The translations under genes and the position numbers were made by a program. From positions 600,001 to 664,000 of the forward strand of contig JARHVA010003525.1 in NCBI GenBank assembly GCA_037957365.1: a DNA stretch of 64,000 nt, read 5' to 3'. Below the pieces are notes generated by a model. It saw nothing but the letters and a program-made list of their open reading frames with translations. It was not told the origin of the DNA and searched no databases. This DNA is from Torreya grandis. Its lineage: Eukaryota; Streptophyta; Pinopsida; Cupressales; Taxaceae. Below are positions 33,614 through 45,889 of the stretch, one piece after another. Position 1 is the stretch's first letter. Each line of letters opens with the position of its first letter.

Positions 33614-34603
33614 TGTTAGGTTATGGAGCTAAAAGCTTCACTGATGCAGACATGGAGGAGGTTGCAAAAGAGTTGCAGAGTGTCACAGACACTGGCGTCG
33701 GTCAGGCCAACTGACAATAGTAGGTAGGAGACAGGAAGCAACCGACGATGGTCAAAAGTTGACCGGCGTTGACACCCCCAAGTAGATAGGGACCGGCGTC
33801 GGTCACCTGTGGTTCGAGCTGTGAGTGTATTACGGGCAGTTGGTTGATGAACCAAGTGTTTGCATGCTTAGAGCTAATTTTAGACTGAGAGCTACGGATT
33901 TAATTATTGTATTAGATGTCTAATTATTGTTTGGATGAGATCTATATAATAGACTCATAGTTGTATTGTAAAAGTGTGCTAGAAAGCCATAGAGATTTTA
34001 GAGAGAGCTAGTGTAGCTCCTCCTAGTTCCAAAGGGGTGCTGAGTGTGTATGATTAGGGAGAGTTGCAAGGTCTGCAAGGTTAAGGAGCTGATCCATCGG
34101 GGTACTGGTTGAAGAATCATAAGGACTTGGTGAGGCAAGGACAAGGGTTCTTCAGGGGTGTAGAGATATCTACATGGTGAGTAAGGTCTAGTGATTTGTA
34201 GGTAGCAGTAGAGAGCAGGAGATCTACTTGGAGTATAGTTGTGTACTTGGTGAACTGGCAGCGTGTTACTGACTGGTTGGAGAGGTGAACATCAATTCTA
34301 TATTGGAGTTGATTGTTGTGACCGAGAGAGAGAGGGAAGAAGGTCTTGAGGCATGGCAAACCTTTGAGGTGGAGGAAGAAGTGGCATCTTCCTTATTGTA
34401 TATTCTTCTGAGTGATTATTAATACAATTGTGTATTGTCTCTCAATTCCTGTGTTGTTTCATATTTCTAGTTACTTATTGATTCTGGTTAAATTTTGTGT
34501 TTAGTTGCTAATACAAGAAGTAATCATATGTGCTCTAATTGGTAGGGCAAGATCCTGACTAAGTAGGCATCGGAGCATGTTTATTGTTCTAGGTTCCTTG
34601 ACA
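33614..34603 (+). repeat. E2 3' LTR
   Basis: 990 bp, the same ends as the 5' LTR. About half of the differences fall in the first 250 bases, the CG-rich palindrome part, and they are mainly transitions. Confidence 0.95.
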
Positions 34604-34609
34604 TAAAGT

Positions 34610-34617
34610 TATAAATA
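34610..34617 (+). promoter_or_regulatory. TATA box of element D 5' LTR
   Basis: TATAAATA, identical to the TATA box in the 3' LTR (52,163-52,170). E2 now separates it from its own U3. Confidence 0.6.
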
Positions 34618-34663
34618 CAAGGCCATGCCCATTCATTTTTAAGCTCTCATAAGCCAAATTTAT

Positions 34664-35114
34664 GTTATGAATATAGAACATAGAGTAATATTAATGAATT
34701 AAATATGAAAATAAAATACAAAAAACACAACACAATAGAGACACAGATTTAACATGGTTCACCCAATATGGGCTATGTCCACATAGAAATAACCAGTCGC
34801 TCTTATTATTCAATCTGACAAATGAAGGGAAAAACCTGAAATACAACTACTACAATATCCTCTTCACTCACATACAACATGCCACCATAATTGCAATGCC
34901 CTCATATCAAAGGAGGGTTACATATAGGTAAAAAATGCACAAACTTAACTTCTACCATTAGATCTATAACTTAATAGTGAACTATCTAGATTTACTACAA
35001 AATTAAAATATTTTATAGTGCATTTTTAATGAAGACCCTAGTAGGGGGTGTTGCTCCCCCATACCCCCTATCAATAACTAGGCACTAAAATAAGATCAAG
35101 CTCTACCATCTAAT
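34664..35114. mobile_element. 451-bp insertion with 7-bp AATTTAT target duplication, class unknown
   Basis: It is defined by comparison with the unfilled 3' LTR (near 52,210). AATTTAT occurs at 34,657-34,663 and again at 35,115-35,121. It contains a strong GGGGGTGTTGCTCCCCC hairpin near 35,043-35,060 and a stretch near 34,745-34,800. There are no terminal inverted repeats or coding sequence. On the minus strand TGGTAGAGCTTG near its start fits a pol III A box at 11 of 12 positions, but I see no B box or poly-A tail. It is therefore undecided between a SINE-like, MITE-like or other element. Confidence 0.6.
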
Positions 35115-35526
35115 AATTTATAATACAAATTTGAAGAGAGACAAAAGCTTGGATATTATAGAGTTATTATGCAACATTTTTCTCCATAAACCTCATACAA
35201 GTAATATTACCATGCCCAAATCTTAAGCCAAGTAATAGCATCCAATCCAATGATTCCAAGGAGAAAAAGAACAAAGAAAACTCCATTGCCAAAGACTTTT
35301 TGAAGCACAAGTTGAGAAAGCCACATGATAAATCATTTAGAGAATTCAAGGAAGGTAAGGAAATTGGTATTATTTGCATTTTAGTTGTGTTTTCCATTAG
35401 TTTATTCATTATGCTCCACATATTATCTAGACTATAGATGTTAGCATGTTAGTTTGTTTATTTTATTATTTGATGGACTAATACAAGACTAACCTCCTCT
35501 CTTTGTCAAATTCTTATGATCATGAA

Positions 35527-35544
35527 TGGCATGCTTGGTGGGAC
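35527..35544 (+). other. Primer-binding site of element D
   Basis: TGGCATGCTTGGTGGGAC, five bases after the LTR end. It is similar to the primer sites of array A, which suggests A and D use the same tRNA. Confidence 0.65.
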
Positions 35545-37868
35545 TTATGCACCTCATGAATCCTTATAATGTCTTTTAAGCATGTTATATACCATTATTT
35601 GGTCCTAATTTTGCATTAATTGAACTCACTTTCATTAAATAGTCTTCAAAATTCCATTCATAGATTTATGTGTGCAAAGCTACAGCCTAGACTATAAAAC
35701 CCATGAATTTTACTCATTACAGGCCACTAATTTGCCTAATAACCCATGGCCTAAAATAAAAAGATAATATAACATCTTTCAGAGCTTAGTTTGGGGTCAT
35801 ACGAACTTCGTTTTTGATGATTTTTTTGAAAACCATGTATTTTCTCATAATTTTTTAGAATAATTTTTCATTTTGGGTGTTAAATGAATTTAGCTAAGTC
35901 TTAAAAACTTCATTTTAGTGCCTAAAAAGGAATTTATTAAGTCCTGAATATTTGGTTGTAATGCTTAAAATGAACATATGTGTTTTTGTTTAAGTGGTTT
36001 TGTACAAATTCTTTTAAGCTTTTACATCTAGACCAAGGGGCCAAGTAGAGAACTTAATCAAACATTTCATTTGGTGCACCGAATTGACACTCATTTAGGT
36101 TTAAATTTCTTGAAAGTGTTTGTTATTTGTGTGTTTTTTGTACAAAATGAAGAATGTGTGTATGCTCTCCCCCATCCCTTATAGGGAACTTGGGTGACCA
36201 AAAGTGCCTTTTAACTTACAATTTGTGCCTAGTCGAAGGCATGGAAATAAAGTTATCTAGGCTCTCCCCAAAACCTATATGGTTTCAATGATCTAAAAAT
36301 AACCTCTAAAGTCTTTCCACTTAGTCATTTCTTTCATGAAATTTGTCTTGTGGAGAGGAGGTCATTATCTTTTCAAGAGATCTTTAGGGAAGCATTGACC
36401 TAGGGTTTCATCTCCTAATAATATTTCAACCTCACTCCATGGTAGGGTATACAGATCAATGTACACATACTATTAGAGCTATGGAATTGAGTGGATAACC
36501 TTTCCTTTCGTAATAAAGGCCCAAGTCATATATATTTAACCAAAGGATTACACTAAGTGGACCATGGATGAAATTTCTATGCAAAGGAATAGACCCTTGC
36601 ATAGTAAATTAACTAGTATGAACTCAATTGATGTGATATTTCTCTAGTGTTAATCACACTTAGGATTAATCTATATGTTTGAAAACTATAGTTTTAGCCA
36701 ATATTATTTTCTATACCTTGTAGTTTAGGGTTTTTGCTTAGTTGTATTTGGTATTTTTCATTTATTGCTTGGTATTTGAGTTTAGAACTTTATTTAAACC
36801 AGGTCAAAATGAGTTGTTTGTCCACACTAATCCTTTATTTGAGGAGGCATTATGTCATCCATTTGACATTGTGAGTTTTCCTTAATATTTTGTGTCAAAA
36901 AAGTTATGTGTGTCACTTGATTTAGATAGGTAAAATTATGCTACCCAAATCAATTCAAGTTTTGAGTCTTATAAGTCTTTGAAACAAAACATTGTTTATA
37001 CCTTTTGAGAGTGCTAATATCGTTACACTACTTAAATTATTTCATAGAATTATCTTGTTTTGTGTCCAAGTTGACACTATTTTAAACTAATCACATGTGT
37101 CTTGTGGGATATTTATTTTAGTGTTGTTATATTGTTAAAATTTACCTATCTTATTAGTCAACTAAATCCCTAGTTTTCTTAAAGTTGAGTTTTTAATTAA
37201 CTTTGACAAGTTCATATTCAAATATTGATTGATTTGTGTTTAATCCTTGTCTCACAGGGGTTAATACACAAATATTTCTCTTTTGGGTTGCATAACTTAG
37301 GTTAGTTCATCACCCTCTTATAAAACTATTATTTGTGCCTTTAATTTGGGAGAATCAATCTATCTCCAAGGGACTTTTGTTTAGTTCTTCATACTAATTT
37401 GATCACGTTCATGTCTAGAGTCAAGTGCCTAATTTATGCCAAAATGTTCCAAGTTTATTAGATTAAAATAATCCCTTTGTTTCAAGTCTATATTTTGATG
37501 TCACATTCAGCTAAGAGTCATAGCACATGCCTTGTTTGATCATATCTTTTGATGTCATGTTTGGCCAAAAGACCTAATAAATTTTACCTTTCCTAGATAA
37601 GACCTATTTAGAACACTTTGGACATTAGAATTTGGCACCTTATTTTAGTTTATTTACTTGTCCTTATTTGTGTGAGACATTTAATGTTAGACATTTGATG
37701 TTATACTATTTTATACCAAGTTTTGTCACAAACCATTTTGGAGATAAAGCTCCATCCCTTTGACCAAGTTAGACCTAATTTAAACCATTTGTCTTCTTAG
37801 ACATTATTTTTCAGAGCTTTTATAACTATAAATCACTTTTGTTATGAAACATTCACCATCAATTTGAC
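35545..37868 (+). other. Element D long leader before gag
   Basis: 2.3 kb with no supported coding region. Tat-lineage elements often have long leaders, some with an extra ORF before gag. I cannot read one here. Confidence 0.5.
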
Positions 37869-39680
37869 CATGTCTCACTATACACATAGTAGTTTCATGT
37901 ACAATCTAGAATATGGAAATGTTATCGCATAAGAAGACTTTGTTCAATACCCTTATGGATATGATGTAGTTTATGAGGTAGATCCTTGTCCACCTTATAA
38001 TCTTCAAATAGGGGAACATATTTAATATCCTTTAGCTCATTATTTAGTCAACATGCCTCCATACTCAGAGTATGACCAAGATCAAATGTCCTAATACCTC
38101 TCTAATGTACAATGCCATCGGCCTATGACCCATATTTATTTGATCATCACTTGATTGTGAATAAGGATGAAGTTTTAACTAGAGCCATAGAGGTAGGGGT
38201 TAAGTTTTCATCAAACTTTCCCCATGAAAACTTGACAAGTCTAATAAGAGGGCCTTACAACATTACTTATGGTCAAACTAATGAATAGGCCTCTTATAAC
38301 AAACCTCATGCTATTGTACTAATGTTGTATCAGGGCTCTCATATGCTTATCACATAAAAGGGCCTCATAGAGGATCACTTCATTTAGATGTAGATAGGAT
38401 ACTAAACTTACCTAAACTTAGTGTGCAACTTTAATAATATGACCATGTTAAATTCTCTTCTTATTGATCGAGCTCCTTCAATAAGATTTTTAATTGAGTT
38501 GACAGGTCAATAAAATCATGATATAGACCCATTTGTTCAAATAAATTTCATATAAAACAATTTTAATACCCCAACTATCGAGGAGGTGTCGTTTGCTTCA
38601 GCACAACATAGTGATCCCAATATAGTGGATAACATGCAAGCAAAATCCAATCTAGACCAAAGTGGCGTAAACACATAAACAACTAATCAAAAATAAAATT
38701 TTCCTTTAGTCAACACCATGAGTGGTTCACAAACTCAAGGGGGAGGAACTTCTACCTCCCAACCATAAACAACTATATCTAATCATCAACTAGCTACTTC
38801 TTCAAGCACCCAATAACAAGGATTAAGTAATCAACTAATGACCAATGCCATGTCATAATAAAATGTGATGAATGTTATTCCACTGTAACAAGTGATGAAT
38901 AACATACCCATGTAGCAAAGACAAAACATCTTACCACTTTAATAGGGAGTAACCAATGTTCCACCTCATCAGGTAATAACAAACATACCTCTTCAATTGT
39001 AAAATAACATGCCAATGTAAAACTAAATGATGTTTAACCCATAGTGTATAAGTATTGGTTAGTAACAAATGTCCAATCTTTAACATTTTTCTACTTCCCA
39101 ACAAGTCTTTATGCAACCAAGAGGTTCCAAGGTTCTATAAGTACCAATTACAAAATAATTGCCTTTCATGCTGAACGTGCCACAAGTTCAACAACAAGGC
39201 CTTGGTTCATAAGTTCCCCTCAATCATCAAGGTATGACTAGTTATTATTAAGTCCCTATTCAACCTAAATAGGCATAGTACCTCACTCCCAACCATATCC
39301 TTCCATCATAGCCATAATTTCCCCAAAACTAGGCCCATATACCCAAATCCTAACCAGAATATCTCATAACAACACATGTAATTTCAATAATCATATCCTA
39401 ATCCACATATGAATATTCCTAGTCCATTCCAAAACCAATCCAACATTCCATAACAAATTCCTCCACTATACACCTTTTAAAGTAATCCACTTTTGATTGC
39501 GTAGCCTCACCTTAGACCAATGTTCCCTTTAATTTCCTAGCTCAAGAACTACAACAAATTAAGGATATAACTATTGCCATCCAAGATGGGAAATAGACCA
39601 AAAAGTTTAAATTAGATGATGTGTGTTCTTATCTATTCAATATGGAGTACTTGAAGATACCATTTCCTCTAGGGTACTAT

Positions 39681-42048
39681 TGGAGACCTAGATTGCACCC
39701 TAGCTAGAAGTAGGAGTGTTCAAGTCCTACTTCCAAATCTAGCTCAACATGAGACTAACCCCAAGATGTGGGTATCTTATAATGGGGTTGGACCTCTAAG
39801 ATTTTAATGAGGATAGAACCTATGATGCATCATTTATCTCATTTACACTACTAAAACCTACTAATGACTAGGGAAAAGGGAAAAAGAGATAACATGGAAG
39901 GGAAAACTAAGTTAAATATGGTGATGCACCTATATTATGGTCGATCCACCCTTTTTGACTCTAAAACACTAATGAAATAAGTAAAAGATAAAATACAAGA
40001 TCCCAAATATCTATCATACATCAATGTTTCATGAAGAGTTCACCAAATGATCATAAGCTGAGGGAAATGATGGAGAGGTCTAATGCAAGACACTAATGAA
40101 TCATAGTATCCACATGTAAGCTTCAATCAAAAGATGTAGAACACTAAACATGACTTTCATAATAAGATGAACTAGTAAATAGGTGAGATCATGACTTGAC
40201 AAGGGAGATATTTCTACCACATATGCAAATCTTACATGTACACACTATACCAGAATAATTGAATTTGAAGAACAATATTGTATTCATTTCAAGAGGTTAC
40301 AAACTCCATCTTGGCAAAGTTTAGTCATGCCCAAGAGAGGGAACTGAGAAAATATAGAGGGATCCATTTTTTGGATCAAAAGCCTTTATATATAATAGAA
40401 AGTGAGATATGGGAATGATGCCTTGGAGAGTGGAGAAAGAGTCCTCGAGATCAATAAGTGAAGTGACAGCTCATTGATTATTTTCTATATGCATGCTTTA
40501 TCAACCAACTAGCCTTAATCAATGAATGGACCTCAACTTGCTCCAATAACCTTTGAGCTCCTCTTATTGGCTGAGAGATCCCACTATTTCTACATGTGAC
40601 AAAGTTTGTTTTTAGTGGAATCAATGCTCCCAATTAATTTTTAAAATACCATTTCACCACTTTGGGACCCTAAGTCCACTTAACATGTTCATGAAGATTA
40701 AATCCTTGAATCTTGATACTGATAGTGCCATGCTATAAATGGTGATTATTACCTACTTTGTCAATGATGGAGCCACATCGATAAAAGATACATTTTGCAT
40801 TAAATACATACCTTATCCATTATAATAGGTCCACTATAGATAGAAAACTAATCTAAGGTTATTGGTTTTCCTATAGGTACCATATTAATATAGATCTATA
40901 GACTATAAATCCCTTTCTATATACTCCCATTAGGTCTATATTAGGTTTGAAAGACCTATTTTACCTCTATAGAACTTTGTTGGTAATTATTGGTCCTATT
41001 TCATCATATAAATTATCAACCCTTTATATATATTAGGTTTGAAAGACCTATTTTTCCCTATAGAGATTAAATGGTGATGATAGATCTTGCAATGCCATCT
41101 GGTTTAGTCTGGATCGAGCTCAATCTAGGTTCCTTCATCCTTACCTTGATCAAGTTTAAAATTACTTATCTACTTTCATCAAAATGTCCCATGCTCACCT
41201 TTGTTCATTAGTTATCGAGATATGACTCATCTTATTGACATATTGACCTTTGCTTGTACCATTGATCTTGCCCTTGACTTGTCAACTTTGTCCAAGCTTA
41301 TGCCATGTATCAAACATGTATTGATTCTCAGGATTCATTATGATTCTGTAGCCTCATTCATTTACACCACATGCCAATCTCTTGAGATCCTTGACTATTT
41401 GACTCATCTCACATCGTTAGATCAAGATGTATGATCGAGTGAGAGTTGTTAGATCTACTAGGATCCAATGTTTGAAAACCAATAACTACTTCATGAGTTT
41501 AAAATTGACATCCTCACTCCCATCAAATGATGTTTGTATGACCATTATTTATGTTCACACAACCATCAAATTTAATATCAAAAGGATTATTTTTCTCAAG
41601 CTTAAACTTGACATTAGCACACATGTCTTATGTTGTAGGTCCAACTTTAGAAGCTTATAACTTGAGCTAAAAAGCTCACACGGGCAAAAAAAATTTAGAG
41701 AATGATCTTGGCATCTAAAAATATAGTTATGCATGATCCATTAGCTCATAGGGGCTTCTTGAGTAAAGATAAAAAATTCAAAAATGGACTAGTCCATTTG
41801 CTCTTATGTGACATCCTGGTGATGGTCTGGCTCTTAAACTTTGCACAATTCATCCTTTGATCCATATTTAAAGGTTTTAATGGATTTTGTGAGATTTGTA
41901 CATCCTAATCCATGTTTCAAATGATTGAAACATATTAAAACCTACTCAAATCTCTCCATTTGCATTGTTGGACTCATTTCTAAGCCTTTGATCCACTACT
42001 TTATCAAACTATACAAGAGCTTTGTATGTGGCCCAAAAATGGCAAACA
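39681..42048 (+). mobile_element. 2.37-kb LTR-like insertion in gag of D (probable solo LTR)
   Basis: It begins TGGAGACCTAG and ends GGCAAACA, interrupting gag within one codon boundary. The capsid motif continues directly after removal. Flanks ACTAT (39,676-39,680) and TGTAT (42,049-42,053) match at three of five bases. A TATA box TATATATAA lies at 40,387-40,395. No coding sequence, primer site or internal LTR pair is seen. A short direct repeat (ATTAGGTTTGAAAGACCTATTTT) occurs at about 40,935 and 41,035. A solo LTR best fits, but a short non-coding element is possible. Confidence 0.6.
40387..40395 (+). promoter_or_regulatory. TATA box in the solo-LTR candidate
   Basis: TATATATAA about 700 bases into the insertion, consistent with a long U3. 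Confidence 0.45.
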
Positions 42049-43984
42049 TGTATGAACCACCAAAATTTGATAAATACAAGGGGAAAGGAGACCCCAAGGC
42101 CCACTTAACCAAATTATTTGTTACTTGTCATCCAGTGGCCTATAGTGACATATAGTTTTTACTATTATTTTCAAGAAGCGTAGTGGACAAGCATTTGAGT
42201 GGTTCTTAAAATTATCAAAGAATTTAGTATCTAAGTTTGATGATATTTTAGACAAGTTTATGCAACACTTCTCCTACAATCTTGAGCATGAGATTTCATT
42301 GGTATATTTTATGTAAGCTAAATATAAGGTTGGTGAAAGCTTCACAAGTTATCTATAGTGATGGAGAGCCCTTGCAAGCTAATTTACCCATAGTCTACTA
42401 GATAACTAATTAACAATTGTGTTTACCAAAACTTTACACATTGAGATATCTTACCATTTGGACTTGTAGTGTGCACATACCTTTAAGGAAATGATTGAAA
42501 AAATATTGTTTATTGAAAGAGCCGTTATTAATAAATGGATCATTAAACTTACCTCATCCAATCAAAGCTAGAATCAAAATTAGAACAATGGCTAAAATCA
42601 AAACCAAGTCCAAGTACAAGCATCACAATAAACCCAAGCCAATAATTATAAAAAACCCAAACAATTCAATCACAATAATAATGTTATAAGAAATAGAGTA
42701 ACCAAGTCATGACATCTCCAAATGGTTCAAACACCATCTTCTCAACCTAAACCGCATATGCAAATTACTCCTAACCAATAATCTCTTCATCAAATGTAGC
42801 AAGCATAATAATCTAGACCATTGCAACAAATAAAACAACCTATGCCTTTGAAAAATCCTCCTCTAAGGAGAATTATCCCCACTCGTCGCATCTTTAATGA
42901 CCTTAAAAAACCCATTGATTTCATATTTTCTAAGATCACTATTATTAATATTATTATCTAGCCTATTCCAAAACACTATCATGAGGGCATTCCTTATCCA
43001 TATTGATATCGAAAAAATGAATTACATGAGTATCATCAGGTTAATGGACATAATTTATGTCATTCTATGCAAATTAAAGATTTGATTGATAATATGATGG
43101 AAAATGGGGAGATAACATTAGATAATGGAGATTCCACATCCAATCAGAACCTTGGTATATATCAAAAACCCTTTCCACAAAATAAATATCATTAGCAAAG
43201 GCCAAAATAACAACAACAATATCAACAGTTGAGATAGAACTAACAAAATCAGTAACAATAGAACTAATGTCAACCACATGGACAAAATCAAGTCCAAAAT
43301 GATGCCAACAACCAACAGACCTATCATGCAATTGCACATGACTATAAAAAAGTTATAGACCATATTTTGGGAGATCACATTTACACCATCTCTATAAATC
43401 CAAGACCAAATACCAATCATACAAGCCCATTGCTAATCAATGCCAACAAATCAACTCATGTTGGTGATCCTTCCTTGACTTGGGACCACATATAGGTGTA
43501 CCAAAAAATAGGTATTACTACTTTTGGACCTCATATTGACAACTCATCCTTGCCCCATGACCACACACAAGTGCACTAGCAATTGAGACTTATCCTATCT
43601 AGTCCCTCATCACCATCATTTACTAGCAATAATGGTCATGTAGCTAATCTTGATTTTGTAATCACAATTTAGTGGTCAAATATTACCATACGAGGCTAAG
43701 AACTATCTACCACTATACCCATCCAACCCACTATTATGACTAATAACAAACCATCTACCATTGTGAAAGAAAAGATGATTGATATTTTGTAATAAATGAA
43801 AAAAAAATCCATAGAAATTTCCATAGTAGATTTATTTCATATGTCTATGATCCGCAAGAACATCTTAATATAGTTCCTCAACCAATCCTAAGTTCCTAAT
43901 GACATATCCCCAAACCACTTTCAAGATTTGGTTGGACACCTAGCTCTAGGCCATCAGTTATCCTTTGACCAAAGTGATATGTCA

Positions 43985-44345
43985 TCCATTGGTCCTCTGC
44001 ATAATAATCTATTATACATCAAAATTGTCATACTACCACACAAAGTGAAACATTTCCTCATAGACAATATATCAGGCTTATATATTATGTCTCTTAGGTC
44101 ATCAAGCTTCTCAGATACGTGACAATTGATCTTCAGCCAAAAATGATCACCATCAAGGCCTATGATAATGAAAAATGTGAATCATAGGCACCATCAGCTT
44201 GCTAATTATCATTGAGGCCTTAACCCATAATACACTATGCCATGTGTTTGACCTTGATTTGTCATATAATATGCTTTTGGGTATACCTTGGATACATGAA
44301 ATTCATGCAATCCATTTAACATTGCACTAATGTATCAATAACTCC
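43985..44345 (+). pseudogene. Element D aspartic protease, decayed
   Basis: Protease that would cut the Gag-Pol precursor. HKVKHFLIDNISGLYIMSL covers the active-site loop; the expected D-G-G-A reads D-N-I-S. KMITIKAYDNEKCES follows, then DLDLSYNMLLG-like text (near 44,260) and the WIHEIHAI segment. The latter is typical of Tat-type proteases, where it usually reads GRPWIHxxxAVPS. A frameshift and several stops separate the parts. Confidence 0.75.
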
Positions 44346-45889
44346 CATTCTGGTATAGAGGTAATTGTTCATGGAGATTTACAGCCATATAAACATTTTA
44401 AGCATTTAGAGGCTAAATTCCAAAGCTATAACGACCATTTTGGCATGAATCTAGTTATTAAGAAGGACAAGGGAAAAGAAATACTTATTGATTTACTAAA
44501 GGCTAATTGCATTGACCCTAAAACCCTTGATGCACTATCCCACATGCCACCTCCTAAAATATCTAATAATTATACCATCTCGGCTAATGGCCAAAGAGAA
44601 TATTTGAACCATGATACATTTCACATTTCCAAGCTTCCACAAAACCCCAAGTCCTTTGGAAGACCAAAATCCAAACAACCCTATATGGAATGGTAAATAA
44701 AAGGCAAATCCAAAATACATAGTTTAGTACCTATCATTTTAATACCAGCCACTGGCCAAGAATAGGACCCATTAGTAGATGATGAATCTTGGTTATATGA
44801 TGAAAAACTAGCCAACTATTACATAAATATGAAATATCCCATATCAAATAGAATCATAGAGAGGCACACCTATGAAGGAGGACACTTTGGACTTAATCAA
44901 TAGGGTCTGCTTGAGCCAATTTCTACCACTTGATATAAAAGAACATATGGTCTTTGATTTCAATTTCCTAGGGTTGACGCCACATATCTTATTTGAGTTC
45001 CATCACCAACAACTAGTGATGATGATGTTGATAGTGAAATATAATCCAATCATATCCATTTCTATGACCTATCTAATACCAATTTGTTTGACACTAATTT
45101 TATTTGTACCCTTTGACCAGTTATTCACCATAATCCACTTCCATTATGTAAACACCAATTGATAGATTGGGACCAACAAGAATCAAATGTGCTAATTGAT
45201 GGGTTTTAGAATGAAGAAGGTTTTTGTAATTTTCTAGGCCTTAGGGATAATGTTCTATTGGGAGACTAAAAATAAGAGTTATTAATCAAGTTGGATCATG
45301 TAACCTATTTTGGAGAGTGGGTGAACACCTTAAACAAAAATAAATAAATAAAACATTGAGGTCCCAAAGTGAAAACCTCTTTGAGGTACTTTTAGACTAG
45401 GGAAATAGTAAAAAAAAGGCCAGTCTAGTGGTGAAAATTTATTTCAAGCACCATTAGATAGGGGTGTTCAACCTTCCTCAAACATAGCTTAGGAGACCAC
45501 CAATGATGAACTTTCCTATAGGTCTGAGTTCAGTCTTGAGGAGCAACACGCTTTTAATCAAATCATCCAAACATTTTTGATAGTATTTATTACATGGCCA
45601 TCCCTACCATTAGGGGATTTTAATTCATCATGCCTAGGAGAACTTAAAGATCCATTCTTAATAGAGAACTCTACCATTGTAGGTCATTTTTGAATATTTA
45701 TCAACCATTCTAGTAGGAGACATGATATAAGTTTAAATCGAGACACTAGATGACCCAAAATGGATTAAATTAGGTGCATCCCTCATTAAGGAGGAATGTG
45801 AAGTCTTTACATCCCTAATAAGAAAATTTATTGATATATTTACTTGGGCCTACTTTGACATGCTTAGTTTAGACCCACCTTGGTTGTAC

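Larger units (their letters stand above)
30566..34603 (+). mobile_element. E2: non-autonomous Ty1/Copia-type element inserted in the LTR of D
   Basis: 4.0-kb element with LTRs 30,566-31,555 and 33,614-34,603, both exactly 990 bp and differing at about 47 sites by eye (about 5%). It has a perfect 5-bp target duplication TAAAG (30,561-30,565 and 34,604-34,608). The unoccupied sister site is at about 52,156-52,160. The primer site TGGTATCAGAG follows the 5' LTR and AAGTGGGAGA precedes the 3' LTR. It is the same family as E1, with the same internal deletion pattern, so it is a non-autonomous family that spread in deleted form. Confidence 0.95.
34609..35522 (+). repeat. Element D 5' LTR, second part, containing a 451-bp insertion
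   Basis: It starts at the LTR TATA box (TATAAATA, 34,610-34,617) just after E2, aligns with 52,161-52,619, and ends CTTATGATCA. The extra 34,664-35,114 is absent from the 3' LTR. Confidence 0.85.
37869..43560 (+). pseudogene. Element D gag, decayed and interrupted
   Basis: Gag starts near MSHYTHSSFMYNLEYGNV (37,869). A Gln/Asn/Pro-rich segment rich in NIPMQ-like runs (38,580-39,540) follows, then LAQELQQIKDITIAIQDGK and FKLDDVCSYLF (to 39,680). A 2.4-kb insertion (39,681-42,048) falls here. Gag resumes with YEPPKFDKYKGKGDPKAHLTK (42,051 on), the capsid hallmark. Near 42,880 the RRIFNDLKKPIDFIFSKI segment appears, and at 43,015-43,130 HEYHQVNGHNLCHSMQIKDLIDN, in the place of the nucleocapsid C/H knuckle, then ENGEITLDNG. 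Dozens of stops and frame changes are present. Many stops fall at former Gln codons (TAA/TAG). Confidence 0.8.

Noticed and set aside
35527..35544. tRNA gene fragment near the LTR end of D
   Set aside because: Only the 18-base primer complement is present; no cloverleaf can be drawn.
41201..41660. Two 77-codon plus-strand frames
   Set aside because: They fall inside the solo-LTR candidate, overlap each other, and show no domain or motif.
43074..43420. 87- and 100-codon minus-strand frames in element D
   Set aside because: Antisense to the Asn/Gln-rich gag nucleocapsid region. Val/Leu/Ile-rich antisense text is expected there.
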